DNA of 64,000 bases from Bradyrhizobium barranii subsp. barranii (GTDB lineage: Bacteria; Pseudomonadota; Alphaproteobacteria; Rhizobiales; Xanthobacteraceae): the NCBI RefSeq assembly GCF_017565645.3, contig NZ_CP086136.1, positions 6,307,501 to 6,371,500 on the forward strand, read 5' to 3'. The position numbers were made by a program, and so were the translations under genes. Below the pieces are notes generated by a model. That model made no database searches. It worked only from the letters and a program-made list of their open reading frames with translations, and was not told the origin of the DNA. Positions within the stretch are counted from its first letter, which is position 1. The number at the start of each line of letters is the position of its first letter. Shown piece by piece: positions 19,131-28,852 of the stretch.

Positions 19131-20100
19131 AAGAAACCGAGTTGCGCCTGCCGGCGAGCAATTGCTCCGCTTCAATCGCAATCCGCTCCACGATCTCGGC
19201 GGCCGGTGCAATATCATGAATCAATCCGACCGCCTCGCCCGCGATCACCGCCGCGACGTCGAAATTGCCGGCGGCCTTTGCCGCGACATAGTCCGCCGCG
19301 ACTGCGGCAACATTCTGCATCAGCTCGACCTCGCGGCCGATCCAGCGCCTGGCGTGGTCGTTGATGAGACACCTTCCCGTGAAAGGCGCCGGCCAGACAT
19401 TGTTGCGCGAGAGATCGAAGATGATGCTGCGCACGGTCGTGCCGCTGTTCGCTGCGCAGATACGCCGCTTGGCCTCCTCCGCGCCATCAGCCTCCCGGCT
19501 CGCATAGAAGCGCGTGCCGAGCAGCACGCCGCTCGCGCCCAGCATCATCATGGCGGCGAGACCGCGCCCGTCGGCGATGCCGCCGGCCGCGACGACAGGC
19601 ACGTGGCCCGCGGCAAGATCGACGATTGCAGGCACGAGATCGACGGTGGTGCGGGAGGCGCCGTGACCGCCCGCCTCCGTGCCCTGCGCGATCAGGATGT
19701 CGGCGCCGGCATCGAGCGCCTGCCGCGCCATGGCTTCATCCTGCACCTGGCAGATCAGGCGTGCACCTGCGGACTTGATCTTCGGCGCGAACGGCGCGGG
19801 ATCGCCAAACGACAACATGATCGCAGACGGTCTTGCGGCGAGTGCGACATCGAGAAGCTCGGGCCGCTTGGCGAGGCTCCAGGTGATGAAGCCGATCCCG
19901 AATGGCGCCGACAACCCCGCGAGCTTCGCAGTCTCCTGCTCCAGCCACACCTTCTCGCCATAGCCGCCGCCCAGAATGCCGAAACCGCCGGCACGGCTCA
20001 CAGCCGTCACAAGCCGGCTGCCGGCAACGATGTCCATCGGCGCCAGTAGGATAGGATGCTCAATCTCCAGCAGCCTGGTCAGCGACGTCTCAATGGGCAT
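19075..20100 (-). CDS. Nitronate monooxygenase-like FMN protein (second copy), repeat-derived C-terminus
   Basis: 341-residue member of the same family: HPILLAPMDIVAGS, FGIGFITWSL, GTEAGGHGASRT and [20 protein letters not shown] for FMN binding. The last ~17 residues (PSPLVGEGGADAIRAG) are encoded by a palindromic intergenic repeat rather than by family sequence, so the original C-terminus seems to have been replaced or extended. A LysR gene is divergent, 97 bp upstream, and probably regulates it. Confidence 0.88.
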   Translation of the reverse strand: MPIETSLTRLLEIEHPILLAPMDIVAGSRLVTAVSRAGGFGILGGGYGEKVWLEQETAKLAGLSAPFGIGFITWSLAKRPELLDVALAARPSAIMLSFGDPAPFAPKIKSAGARLICQVQDEAMARQALDAGADILIAQGTEAGGHGASRTTVDLVPAIVDLAAGHVPVVAAGGIADGRGLAAMMMLGASGVLLGTRFYASREADGAEEAKRRICAANSGTTVRSIIFDLSRNNVWPAPFTGRCLINDHARRWIGREVELMQNVAAVAADYVAAKAAGNFDVAAVIAGEAVGLIHDIAPAAEIVERIAIEAEQLLAGRRNSVSSFPSPLVGEGGADAIRAG

Positions 20101-20197
20101 AGCCCCTCCCTGATCTGGACAGGGAGACTAGGCGCGACTAGCATTCTCGAAAAATGAATTGTTGCGAACGCTGCCATCACAAAAGCGAAACGACGCC

Positions 20198-21088
20198 ATG
20201 GAACTCAGCGATATCCAGACCTTTGCCGCCGTCGCCCGCACCGGCGGCATCACCCGCGCCGCCGAAGAGCTGAACACGGTGCAATCCAACGTCACCCAGC
20301 GCGTGAAGGCGCTGGAAGCGGAGATCGGCACACCGCTGTTCGAACGCCACAGCCGCGGCATGACGCTGACCGGCGCCGGCAAACGCCTCCTCCCCTACGC
20401 ACAGCGGATGGCCGCGCTATCGCGGGAGGCCGTGCTCGCCGCGCGTGACGACGGCGAGCCGAAGGGACCGCTCGCGATCGGCTCGATGGAGACGACGGCA
20501 GCCGTGCGCTTGCCGTCCCTCCTCGCCGATTTCCACCGCAGCTTCCCTGCCGTGCGGCTGAGCCTGCGCACCGCGACCACCGCCGACCTCGTCGCGGGCG
20601 TGCTCGAAGGCGCGCTCGACGGCGCCTTCGTCGCGGGTCCCATCGCACATGCCGACCTCACTGCGACGAGCGCGTTTCGTGAAGAGCTGGTGCTGGTCAG
20701 CGCGCGGCGCTGGGCCTCACTTGCCGAGCTGCGCGCCGGCACGCCGGAGTCCGGTCCGACCGCGCTGGTGTTCCGCACCGGCTGCACCTACCGCCAGCGT
20801 CTCGAACAGATCTTTGTCGAGTTCGGCTGGCCGTCGGCGGCGCGCTTCGAGCTCGGCACGCTCGACGGCATGATCGGCTGTGTCGCCGCCGGCATGGGCG
20901 TGACGCTGCTGCCGCGCGCCGTGGTCGAACGCAGCGCGATGGCCGGCAGCGTGTCGATCCACGCGCTGGGCCCGTCACATGCGCGCGTCGAGACGCTCTT
21001 CATCCAGCGCAGCGCCGGACATCAATACAGCGCGCTTCAAGGTTTCATGTCCTGCCTGAAGAAAGACAACGACGTCATCGCGGCCTGA
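20198..21088 (+). CDS. LysR-family transcriptional regulator
   Basis: 296-residue regulator with an N-terminal winged HTH (MELSDIQTFAAVARTGGITR, AAEELNTVQSNVTQRVKALE) and a C-terminal periplasmic-binding-like effector domain from about residue 90. Start is the ATG at 20198; the longer frame to 20159 is unsupported. It is divergent from the nitronate monooxygenase gene, the usual arrangement of a LysR protein with its target; the effector is unknown. Confidence 0.92.
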   Translation: MELSDIQTFAAVARTGGITRAAEELNTVQSNVTQRVKALEAEIGTPLFERHSRGMTLTGAGKRLLPYAQRMAALSREAVLAARDDGEPKGPLAIGSMETTAAVRLPSLLADFHRSFPAVRLSLRTATTADLVAGVLEGALDGAFVAGPIAHADLTATSAFREELVLVSARRWASLAELRAGTPESGPTALVFRTGCTYRQRLEQIFVEFGWPSAARFELGTLDGMIGCVAAGMGVTLLPRAVVERSAMAGSVSIHALGPSHARVETLFIQRSAGHQYSALQGFMSCLKKDNDVIAA

Positions 21089-21275
21089 CACCGGCGCAGC
21101 GTTCCACGCGGCGAAATTCGTCACAAATCCATCGCGCTTGAATTAGTCTGCGCTGCGTTCAGCCGCCGCAGCGCAGCAGCTCGAAATGCTTTGAAGCACG
21201 CATCCGTTCTACGTTAGGATGTGTCACTGGCCAGCGCAAAAACACAACGAAGCCAAAACATCGGGAGGACTATCG

Positions 21276-22211
21276 ATGCGCAATACGCTCGTGTTGTGCT
21301 GTGTCGCCGCGTTGTCGGCGATATCAGGAACTGCAAGCGCACAAGACTGGACCAAATCGAAATGGGGACCGAACGACGAGATCGGTGCCGCCAATTACAT
21401 GACGCCGGAGCTGGTGGTGAAGGCCGCCTCGCTGGTGAAGACCGGCAAGACCTACGCCCTCGGCATTCCCGTCACGCCACAGACACCCGCCTATCCGCCA
21501 CGCACATTCAAGCTCACCATCGTTCAGCCCGGACAGGCCGGCAGCCCGGGTCTCGGTCCAAACAAGGCGACCTATAACGACGACATCCTTGATACGTGGG
21601 TCGGCATCGGCAGCCAGCTCGACGGCCTCGGCCATCTCGGCGTCGAGCACGTCTATTACAACGGCAACAAGCTCGCCGATTTCGCCGATCCGAATGGCTT
21701 GAAGAAGCTCGGCATCGAGAAGGTCCCACCGATGGTCACGCGCGGCGTGCTGCTCGACATGGCCGCCTATTTCAAAACCGACATCGTGAAGGAAGGCACC
21801 GCCTTCAACGTCAAGGAGATCGAGGAAGCCGCCAAGCAGCAGAACGTCGAGATCCGCCAGGGCGATGTCGTCATCTTCCACACCGGCTGGCTCAGCCTGA
21901 TCGGCAAGGACGACAAGCGCTACTCGGCCGGCGAGCCCGGTCTCGGCGTCGAAGGCGCGAAGTACCTGACCGGCAAGGGCGTGGTCGCCATCGGTGCCGA
22001 CACCTGGGCGCTCGAGGTGCTGCCGTTCGAGTCCAAGAACGTATTCGAAGTGCACCAGATCCTGCTCGCGATGAATGGGACCTACATTCTCGAGAACATG
22101 GACACCGCCGCGCTCGCTCGCGACAAGGGTTACGAATTCCTGTTCGTGCTCGGACAGCCGCGCTGGACCGGCGGCGTGCAGGCGATGATCAACCCGATCG
22201 CGATCCGCTGA
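21276..22211 (+). CDS. Secreted cyclase-family (kynurenine-formamidase-like) hydrolase
   Basis: 311-residue protein of the metal-dependent cyclase family. A signal peptide (MRNTLVLCCVAALSAISGTA, cleaved after ASA) predicts a periplasmic location. The family metal motif is represented by IGSQLDGLGHLGVEHVYYNG, a variant of the usual GTHxDxPxH. The start at 21276 has GGGAGGA upstream. Substrate is not deducible. It follows the LysR gene by ~190 bp and may be an independent unit. Confidence 0.88.
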   Translation: MRNTLVLCCVAALSAISGTASAQDWTKSKWGPNDEIGAANYMTPELVVKAASLVKTGKTYALGIPVTPQTPAYPPRTFKLTIVQPGQAGSPGLGPNKATYNDDILDTWVGIGSQLDGLGHLGVEHVYYNGNKLADFADPNGLKKLGIEKVPPMVTRGVLLDMAAYFKTDIVKEGTAFNVKEIEEAAKQQNVEIRQGDVVIFHTGWLSLIGKDDKRYSAGEPGLGVEGAKYLTGKGVVAIGADTWALEVLPFESKNVFEVHQILLAMNGTYILENMDTAALARDKGYEFLFVLGQPRWTGGVQAMINPIAIR

Positions 22212-22279
22212 TCGGCGACGTACTCAGCGGGCGAGGATCGGCCTGCCGCCCCGGCAGGCGCCCTCGCCCGACCTGTCCG

Positions 22280-22495
22280 TCATCGCGGCCTCAGATGCCA
22301 TCGCCGCAATGCAACGAAGGCCCAGATGGCTTCGACGAGGCCAAACGGCCAAGCGCCCTGCAGGAAGCCGTAAGCCGAGCCGAACGCGCAGGACGCCGCG
22401 AACAGCAGCACGAACCAATGGCTGCGATCCTCAAGGGCATAGCAGACCAGCATCGCCGTCACGGCAAACAGGCCGAATAGTGTCAGTGCATCCAT
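22280..22495 (-). CDS. Small membrane protein
   Basis: 71 residues with two to three hydrophobic segments (LTLFGLFAVTAMLVCYAL, HWFVLLFAASCAFGSAYGFL, GLVEAIWAFVALR) and a basic end RRWHLRPR. The arrangement suggests a small inner-membrane protein. It is divergent from ruvX. No family function known to me. Confidence 0.8.
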   Translation of the reverse strand: MDALTLFGLFAVTAMLVCYALEDRSHWFVLLFAASCAFGSAYGFLQGAWPFGLVEAIWAFVALRRWHLRPR

Positions 22496-22541
22496 GTTCC
22501 GGGTTCACTCCGCGGCGCGACGCGTGATATGCGCTAACACC

Positions 22542-23027
22542 ATGCCGGCTCTTATCCTGCCTCTCGTCGATGCTGCAACCCACTGGCCCGAACGCGGCGG
22601 GTTGGTCGGCCTTGACCTCGGCACCAAGACCATTGGTGTTGCCGTGTCCAATCCGGACCGGCGCCTCGCGACGGGCGTCGAGACCATCCAGCGCAAGGCG
22701 TTCAAGCAGGACGCGGCGCGGCTGCTCGCGATCGCGGCCGAGCGCAAGGCGGTCGGCTTCGTGCTCGGCCTGCCCATCAACATGGACGGCAGCGAGGGCC
22801 CGCGGGCGCAATCGACCTGCGCCTTCGCCCGCAACCTTGCCGGGCTGACCACACTCCCCATCGGCCTCTGGGACGAGCGCCTGTCGACCGCAGCGGTCGA
22901 GCGCGAGCTGATCGGCATGGATGTCAGCCGCGCCAAGCGCGCCGAAGTGATCGACGAGCACGCCGCGATCTTCATCCTGCAAGGCGCGCTCGACCGCCTC
23001 GCCAATCTTCGCGCGGCATCGGGCTGA
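22542..23027 (+). CDS. ruvX: Putative pre-16S rRNA nuclease / Holliday-junction resolvase-like YqgF (RuvX)
   Basis: RNase-H-fold protein of the YqgF/RuvX family, 161 residues. Motifs: GLVGLDLGTKTIGVAVSNP with the catalytic Asp, VGFVLGLPINMDG, and LWDERLSTAAVER with VIDEHAAIFILQGAL toward the C-terminus. In other bacteria it processes the 16S rRNA 5' end and may act on branched DNA. The ATG at 22542 is preferred over the upstream extension. It is 3 bp before the AEC transporter gene. Confidence 0.93.
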   Translation: MPALILPLVDAATHWPERGGLVGLDLGTKTIGVAVSNPDRRLATGVETIQRKAFKQDAARLLAIAAERKAVGFVLGLPINMDGSEGPRAQSTCAFARNLAGLTTLPIGLWDERLSTAAVERELIGMDVSRAKRAEVIDEHAAIFILQGALDRLANLRAASG

Positions 23028-23030
23028 TCC

Positions 23031-23954
23031 ATGGCCGTCGTGATCGCGGCGCTGCTGCCGGTCTTCATCCTCATCGTGCTCGGCGTGGTGCTGAGGCGCA
23101 CCCTGATGCGGCTCGACACGCAATGGCATGGGCTGGAGCGGCTGACCTATTTCGTGCTGTTCCCGATGCTGCTGATCCAGACGCTGGTGAAGGCCGACCT
23201 CTCCAGGGTGCCGGTCGCCGGCGTCGGCGGCGCGCTGTTGCTGTCGGTGCTCGCGATGTCACTGCTCTGCCTCGCGCTCCGCCCGGCGCTCGCGCGGTTC
23301 GACGTCGACGGTCCCGCCTTCACCTCGATCTTCCAGGGCGCGACGCGCTGGCAGACCTATGTCGCGCTCTCGGTGTCCGCCAACATGTTCGGCGATGTCG
23401 GACTGGCGCTGGCGTCGGTGGCGATGGTCGCGATCATTCCGCTGGTCAACGTGTTCAGCGTTGCCGTGCTCGCGCACTATGCTTCGCCCGAGAAGCAGTC
23501 CGCCCGCGCCATCGTCATGACGGTGGTCCGCAATCCCCTGATCTGGGCTTGCGTGATCGGCCTCGTCATCAACGTCATCCATCTGCCGCTGCCAAAGATC
23601 TGGCACGAGGTCGCGGATGCCCTTGGCCGGTCCTCGCTCGCCATCGGTCTGCTCGTCACCGGCGCCGGCCTGCAGCTCAAGGGCCTGCTCCGCCCGAGCG
23701 TGAGCGCAACCATCGGCGTGGCGTTCAAGCTGGCACTGATGCCCGTGCTCGCGCTGGCGCTCGCCGCCTGGTTCGGGCTCTCGGGCGACAGCCTGGCGAT
23801 CGTCGCAATCTGCGCGGCGGTACCGACCTCGCCCAGCGCCTATGTGCTGGCCCGCCAGATGGGCGGCGATGCGCCGCTGCTGGCGCAGATCATCACGCTG
23901 CAGACGATCTTGGCGGCGGTCACGATGCCGATCGCGATCGCGCTGGTGGCTTAG
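23031..23954 (+). CDS. AEC-family transporter
   Basis: 307-residue inner-membrane carrier of the auxin-efflux-carrier (AEC) family, with about ten hydrophobic helices in two halves (starting VVIAALLPVFILIVLGVVL). A Gly/Pro/Asn-containing helix break (VPTSPSAYVLARQMGGD) near the C-terminus is typical. Substrate unknown. It starts 3 bp after ruvX, so the two are probably co-transcribed. Confidence 0.9.
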   Translation: MAVVIAALLPVFILIVLGVVLRRTLMRLDTQWHGLERLTYFVLFPMLLIQTLVKADLSRVPVAGVGGALLLSVLAMSLLCLALRPALARFDVDGPAFTSIFQGATRWQTYVALSVSANMFGDVGLALASVAMVAIIPLVNVFSVAVLAHYASPEKQSARAIVMTVVRNPLIWACVIGLVINVIHLPLPKIWHEVADALGRSSLAIGLLVTGAGLQLKGLLRPSVSATIGVAFKLALMPVLALALAAWFGLSGDSLAIVAICAAVPTSPSAYVLARQMGGDAPLLAQIITLQTILAAVTMPIAIALVA

Positions 23955-23969
23955 GCCTCGTGCGAGGCC

Positions 23970-24734
23970 TCAGCTCCCCAGCCACATCGTCAGCACCACC
24001 GCCGTCAGATTGTTCAGCGCATGCAGCACGATGGTGAGCCAGAGCGAGTTGGCGCGATAGCGCATGTAGCCGAACCACAGGCCGATGGAGAAGACCTCCG
24101 CGAGGAAGTACATGTCGTACTGCAGGTGCACGACCGTCCACACCAGTGACGACAGGATGATCGCGCCGGGCACGCGCAGGAAGCTCGCCGACCAGCCGCG
24201 AAACAGGAAGCCGCGCGCCAAAACCTCTTCCGACATCGGCGCAGCGACACTGAACGCGAACAGCAGCATCACAGCCGCGCCCTTGTCGCGGCCCGATTTC
24301 AACAGATCGGTCATGAAGCCCGGCGTCGCCTCGCGGCCGAGGCTCCGCGACATCGTCTCCCAGGCGACCACGATCAGGACAAGCCCGATGGCGCCGAACA
24401 GCATTTGCTTCCAGGACGGCCAATGCAGCGCGAGGTAATCGACGAACGAGGCCTTCTTGATGCGGATGGCGAGCCATACCGCGGCCAGCGTCGCCGGCAG
24501 GCCCATGGTCACCGACAGCGCGAGCGCCGCGGGCTCGCGACCGACACGCTGGATCGACATCAGGTCGAGGGGATCGCCACGGTCCCAGGCCAGATAGAGG
24601 ATGGCACCGATCTGGCCGACAAACATCGCGACGAAGATGAGCAGGCCCCACACCGCCGTGCCCCAGAACTTCCAGACGCGCGGTGCGGCTGGCGTCACGG
24701 TCATCGGCGGGAGATCGGGATTGAGGGAGTCCAT
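23970..24734 (-). CDS. CPBP-family intramembrane glutamic protease
   Basis: 254-residue multi-pass membrane protein with the CPBP/CAAX-protease motifs in order: SEEVLARGFLFRG (EExxxR), WTVVHLQYD (FxxxH-like) and IVLHALNNLTAV (HxxxN). About seven hydrophobic segments. These proteases act on membrane substrates; target unknown. Starts at ATG 24734 and converges with the AEC gene. Confidence 0.9.
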   Translation of the reverse strand: MDSLNPDLPPMTVTPAAPRVWKFWGTAVWGLLIFVAMFVGQIGAILYLAWDRGDPLDLMSIQRVGREPAALALSVTMGLPATLAAVWLAIRIKKASFVDYLALHWPSWKQMLFGAIGLVLIVVAWETMSRSLGREATPGFMTDLLKSGRDKGAAVMLLFAFSVAAPMSEEVLARGFLFRGWSASFLRVPGAIILSSLVWTVVHLQYDMYFLAEVFSIGLWFGYMRYRANSLWLTIVLHALNNLTAVVLTMWLGS

Positions 24735-24788
24735 TCAAGCGCTTTCGTTGGGACGGCACCGTCATTCCGGGGCCGTTCGCACGACGAT

Positions 24789-25538
24789 CTACTTCGTTCG
24801 CGGCGGAATCGGGAAATCATAGGCCGCCCCGCCCGCCCCCGGCAGGGAAAAATGCCACCACTCCTTCGCATAGTTCACAAAGCCTTGCTTCGCCATCGCG
24901 GCCACCAGCCGCTTGCGCCAGGCGCGCTGGTCCGGATTGATCGACGGTGCCGCAGTGTGCCCCTTCGCGTCCGTGCAGTCGTAACCCGTGCCCATGTCGA
25001 CGCTGCCCTCCGGCAATCGCGCGTCGACCGGCGCCGTGCAATCGGCATAGGTTTTCGACGGGTCGTATCTGGCGGAATTGTCAGCCTTGAGATCGACCAG
25101 CGTGAGATCGAGCGCCGCGCCCGTGGAATGCTGCGAGCGGCTCGCGATGTAGCCGAGGCGGAACAGCTCGGTCTTCGAGATCTTCGGATTGTAGCGCCGC
25201 TCGGCCGCCGTCTCGAAGCCGTTCTGCGACCACCTCACCATGTCGAGCGAGGCCCGCGCCGGCCGGTAGCAGTCGAACATCTTCAGCGACAGGCTTTGCG
25301 CCGCCAGCTCCTGCTGAACCGCCTTCAGCCGCAGCCCCACCTCCCGCTTCACCACGCATTCGCCGGCGCCGTAACCGGCGAGCGGACGGCCGACGAAATT
25401 GTTCGAGGTGGCGTAGCGGATGTCCTGGATGATGCCGGGATCAATGTCGCGCAAATAGACGAAGCCGCCGGGGAGCGATTGGGCATGGGCGGAGCTGATA
25501 ACGGTTGCTGCCAAGAGCACGGTCAAAATTGTTTTCAA
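24789..25538 (-). CDS. VanX-like D-Ala-D-Ala dipeptidase (peptidase M15D)
   Basis: Zinc dipeptidase that can hydrolyse D-Ala-D-Ala, exported to the periplasm by the signal MKTILTVLLAATVISSAHA. Zn-site motifs SQHSTGAALDLT (His and Asp ligands) and KEWWHFSL (Glu base and His ligand) are intact, as is FDCYRPARA before them. 249 residues. It has no vanHA-type partners nearby, so a role in peptidoglycan recycling rather than glycopeptide resistance is likely (inference). Confidence 0.93.
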   Translation of the reverse strand: MKTILTVLLAATVISSAHAQSLPGGFVYLRDIDPGIIQDIRYATSNNFVGRPLAGYGAGECVVKREVGLRLKAVQQELAAQSLSLKMFDCYRPARASLDMVRWSQNGFETAAERRYNPKISKTELFRLGYIASRSQHSTGAALDLTLVDLKADNSARYDPSKTYADCTAPVDARLPEGSVDMGTGYDCTDAKGHTAAPSINPDQRAWRKRLVAAMAKQGFVNYAKEWWHFSLPGAGGAAYDFPIPPRTK

Positions 25539-25554
25539 CTGGAGCTCCCCACAT

Positions 25555-25648
25555 CGTCATGGCCGGGCTTGTCCCGGCCATCCACGGCCTTTTACGTCAA
25601 ATGCGAATGAAGCACGTGGATGCCCGGGACAAGCCCGGGCATGACGGA
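25555..25648. repeat. Palindromic intergenic repeat
   Basis: CGTCATGGCCGGGCTTGTCC on one side and GGACAAGCCCGGGCATGACG on the other, with GGCCATCCACG/CGTGGATGCC inside. It fills the gap between the dipeptidase gene and pyrB and could form a long hairpin. Confidence 0.85.
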
Positions 25649-25743
25649 GAGGATGAGCCCAGACCGACAGATCAGGGGATAACTCCCCGCCCCGGCATTG
25701 GCCCTTGCCCCCCCAGCCATCCCCGCCTATAGCTCTCGTTTTA

Positions 25744-26691
25744 ATGACATCGAAATCGACCTTCGTCCTCGGCCACCGGCATTTGCTGGGCATCGAGGGC
25801 CTTTCCGCGGCCGACATCACCGGCCTCCTCGACCTGTCCGAAGAATATGTCGAGCTCAACCGCCAGGTTGACAAGAAGCGCACCGTCCTGCGTGGACGGA
25901 CGCAGGTAAATCTGTTCTTCGAGGCCTCGACCCGGACCCAGTCCTCGTTCGAGCTCGCCGGCAAACGGCTGGGCGCCGACGTCATGAACATGTCGGTCTC
26001 CTCCTCGTCCATCAAGAAGGGCGAGACGCTGGTCGACACTGCGATGACGCTCAACGCCATGCACCCGGACATTCTGGTGGTTCGGCATCACGCGTCCGGC
26101 GCGGTGGAACTGCTGGCGCGCAAGGTCGACGGTTCCGTGATCAATGCCGGCGACGGCGCGCATGAGCATCCGACGCAGGCGCTGCTCGACGCCCTGACCA
26201 TCCGCCGCAACAAGGGCCGGATCGAGGGCCTCGTGGTCGCGATCTGCGGCGACGTGCTGCATTCGCGTGTGGCCCGTTCCAACATCATCCTGCTCAACAC
26301 CATGGGCGCCCGCGTCCGCGTCGTCGGCCCCTCCACGCTGCTGCCGCCCGGCATCGAGCGGATGGGGGTCGAGGTCGCGCGCGACATGCGCGAAGGGCTC
26401 AACGGCGCCGATATCGTCATGATGCTGCGGCTCCAGCGCGAGCGCATGAACGGCTCCTTCGTGCCGTCGACCTCCGAATATTTCAACTATTTCGGGCTGG
26501 ACCAGAAAAAGCTCGCTTACGCCAAGCCGGACGCTCTCGTCATGCATCCCGGTCCGATGAACCGCGGCGTCGAGATCGACACCGCGGTCGCCGACGGCGC
26601 GCAATCGCTGATCCGCGAACAGGTCGAGATGGGCGTGGCGGTACGGATGGCCGTACTCGAAGCGCTCGCCCGCAACTTGCCGAACGCGTGA
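25744..26691 (+). CDS. pyrB: Aspartate carbamoyltransferase catalytic subunit
   Basis: Second step of pyrimidine synthesis, carbamoyl phosphate plus aspartate. 315 residues with carbamoyl-phosphate site [20 protein letters not shown], the [13 protein letters not shown] loop, [14 protein letters not shown] and [16 protein letters not shown] 25744 is used. Its stop overlaps the start of the dihydroorotase-like gene, so the two are co-translated; in such pairs the PyrC-like protein forms part of the ATCase complex. Confidence 0.97.
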   Translation: MTSKSTFVLGHRHLLGIEGLSAADITGLLDLSEEYVELNRQVDKKRTVLRGRTQVNLFFEASTRTQSSFELAGKRLGADVMNMSVSSSSIKKGETLVDTAMTLNAMHPDILVVRHHASGAVELLARKVDGSVINAGDGAHEHPTQALLDALTIRRNKGRIEGLVVAICGDVLHSRVARSNIILLNTMGARVRVVGPSTLLPPGIERMGVEVARDMREGLNGADIVMMLRLQRERMNGSFVPSTSEYFNYFGLDQKKLAYAKPDALVMHPGPMNRGVEIDTAVADGAQSLIREQVEMGVAVRMAVLEALARNLPNA

Positions 26692-27998
26692 TGCTCATGC
26701 TGACTGACCGCCGTCCCATCCTGCTTGCCAACGCCCGCGTCGTCGATCCCAGCAGGGATTTCGACGGCCCCGGCGATGTCCTGATTGCCGATGGCATCAT
26801 CCGCGAGACCCGCCGCGGGATCGGAGCGGCCGGCGTCCCCGAGGGCACCGACGTCGTCAACTGCGCCGGCAAGATCGTGGCCCCCGGCCTGGTCGACATG
26901 CGCGCCTTCGTCGGCGAGCCCGGCTTCAGCCATCGCGAGACCTTTGCCTCCGCGAGCCAGGCGGCTGCGACCGGCGGCATCACCACCATCATCTGCCAAC
27001 CCGACACGTCTCCGGTGATCGATAATTCGGCGACCGTCGACTTCGTGATGCGCCGCGCCCGCGACACCGCGATCGTCAACATCCTGCCGATGGCGGCGCT
27101 CACCAAGGGAATGCACGGCGAGGAGATGACCGAGTTCGGCCTCCTCAAGGCCGCCGGCGCGATCGCCTTCAGCGACAGCGACAAGAGCGTGATCAACGCG
27201 CAGGTGATGCGCCGCGCGCTGACCTACGCGCGCGATTTCGACGCGCTGATCGTGCATTACACCGAGGATCCCGATCTCGTCGGCGAAGGCGTGATGAACG
27301 AGGGCGAGTTCGCCTCGCGGCTCGGCCTGATGGGCATCCCGAACGCGGCGGAGGCCGTGATGCTGGAACGCGACATGCGTCTCGTCGCGCTCACCGGCGG
27401 GCGCTATCACGCGGCGTCGCTGACCTGTATCGACTCGCTCGACGTCCTCAAGCGCGCCCGCGACGCCGGCCTCGCCGTGACCGCCTCGGTCTCGATCAAT
27501 CATCTTGCGCTGAACGAGAACGATATCGGCCCCTACCGATCGTTCCTGAAGCTGTCGCCGCCACTGCGGACCGAGGACGACCGCCGCGCGCTGGTCGCGG
27601 CGGTCGCCTCCGGCCTCGTCGACGTCATCATGTCCGACCACAATCCGCAGGACGTCGAGGTCAAGCGCCTGCCGTTCGCGGAAGCCGCACCCGGCGCCAT
27701 TGGGCTCGAGACCATGCTGCCGGCGGGCCTTCGCCTCGTGCACAACGAGGAACTCGACCTGAAGACGCTGATCCGGGCCATGTCGACGCGGCCGGCCGAG
27801 ATCCTGGGCCTGCCGGGTGGAACCCTGCGCACGGGCAGCCCGGCCGATGTCATCGTGATCGATCCCGATGTGCCCTGGATCGTCGATCCCGCCGACCTCA
27901 AATCGCCCTGCAAGAACACGCCGTTCGACGAGGCCCGCTTTACAGGCCGCGTGGTGCGCACCATTGTCGGCGGACGGACGGTCTACGAACATGTCTGA
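26691..27998 (+). CDS. pyrC: Dihydroorotase-like protein, metal site altered (pyrC')
   Basis: 435-residue amidohydrolase-fold protein of the class I dihydroorotase group. The usual HxH metal motif after the first strand (DxHxHxREPG) is here [10 protein letters not shown], and the usual DHAPH is SDHNPQ, so two or more metal ligands are missing. Other features ([18 protein letters not shown]) remain. This matches the inactive PyrC' partners known to associate with PyrB in some bacteria; a separate active dihydroorotase would then be needed. ATG 26691 overlaps the pyrB stop by 1 nt. Confidence 0.9.
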   Translation: MLMLTDRRPILLANARVVDPSRDFDGPGDVLIADGIIRETRRGIGAAGVPEGTDVVNCAGKIVAPGLVDMRAFVGEPGFSHRETFASASQAAATGGITTIICQPDTSPVIDNSATVDFVMRRARDTAIVNILPMAALTKGMHGEEMTEFGLLKAAGAIAFSDSDKSVINAQVMRRALTYARDFDALIVHYTEDPDLVGEGVMNEGEFASRLGLMGIPNAAEAVMLERDMRLVALTGGRYHAASLTCIDSLDVLKRARDAGLAVTASVSINHLALNENDIGPYRSFLKLSPPLRTEDDRRALVAAVASGLVDVIMSDHNPQDVEVKRLPFAEAAPGAIGLETMLPAGLRLVHNEELDLKTLIRAMSTRPAEILGLPGGTLRTGSPADVIVIDPDVPWIVDPADLKSPCKNTPFDEARFTGRVVRTIVGGRTVYEHV

Positions 27999-28045
27999 CG
28001 GGCAAATTCATGCGTGGCGTCGCAGTTCAGCATGGAGATGCGGCC

Positions 28046-28642
28046 ATGGGGCTTGAAGCCTTCCTGCCGGTGGCCTTTGTCATCGGCTACCTCCTCGGCT
28101 CGATTCCGTTCGGGCTGGTCCTGACCAGGCTCGCCGGCACGCAGGATATTCGCTCGATCGGCTCCGGCAGCATCGGCGCCACCAACGTGCTGCGCACGGG
28201 ACGCAAGAGCCTTGCCGCGGGCACCCTGCTGCTTGACGCGCTCAAGGGCACGGTCGCGGTGGTGATCGCCGGCTACATCGCGGGACCCGATGCCGCCATG
28301 GTGGCCGGGCTCGGCGCCTTCCTCGGCCATCTCTTCCCGGTCTGGCTGAAGTTCAAAGGCGGCAAGGGTGTCGCCGTCTATATCGGCATCCTGCTCGGCC
28401 TGTTCTGGCCCGGCGCGATCGTGTTCTGCCTGCTTTGGCTCGCCACCGCCTTCACCACCCGCTACTCCTCGCTGTCCGCGCTGGTGGCGGCGTTCATCAC
28501 CCCGATTTTCCTGTGGTGGTTCGGGCACCTCGCGCTCGCATCGCTGTTCGCCGCGCTGACGCTGCTCTTGTTCTACGCGCATCGCGAGAACATCAAGCGA
28601 CTGCAATCCGGCAAGGAAAGCCGGATCGGCGAGAAGGCCTAG
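28046..28642 (+). CDS. plsY: Acyl-phosphate:glycerol-3-phosphate acyltransferase
   Basis: Integral membrane acyltransferase that starts phospholipid synthesis. 198 residues with the PlsY motifs [39 protein letters not shown] and [15 protein letters not shown] 28046 is preferred over the upstream frame. It follows pyrC' by 47 bp and ends directly in a dispersed palindromic repeat. The expected next gene, dprA, is displaced to 33 kb. Confidence 0.95.
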   Translation: MGLEAFLPVAFVIGYLLGSIPFGLVLTRLAGTQDIRSIGSGSIGATNVLRTGRKSLAAGTLLLDALKGTVAVVIAGYIAGPDAAMVAGLGAFLGHLFPVWLKFKGGKGVAVYIGILLGLFWPGAIVFCLLWLATAFTTRYSSLSALVAAFITPIFLWWFGHLALASLFAALTLLLFYAHRENIKRLQSGKESRIGEKA

Positions 28643-28695
28643 AGCGTTTTCGAGCGAAGTGGATACCGGTTCGCGTCAAGAAACGCGTCAAAACA
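28642..28695 (+). repeat. Dispersed ~50-bp palindromic element, copy 2
   Basis: Starts at the plsY stop codon and contains CGAGCGAAGTGG and CCGGTTCGCGTCAAG, opposite in orientation to copies 1 and 3. It marks the point where the plsY-dprA order is broken. Confidence 0.85.
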
Positions 28696-28852
28696 AAATC
28701 CAAGGCCGGAAAAAGTACGGATATCGCCGCACCGCCTCCGCATTATGTGCCAATTCCTGTTCGCAACTCGGAAGCTGCTCGCGGCCGGAGTGGCGAACGA
28801 GTTCCACGCCTGTCATCCTGACAGCGGAAATGGCGTTACGCGGTTGCTCAGA

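Noticed and set aside
25744..27998. Pyrimidine-repressor or attenuator site upstream of pyrB
   Set aside because: The upstream gap is filled by a palindromic repeat found as intergenic filler; no leader peptide or attenuator structure is evident.
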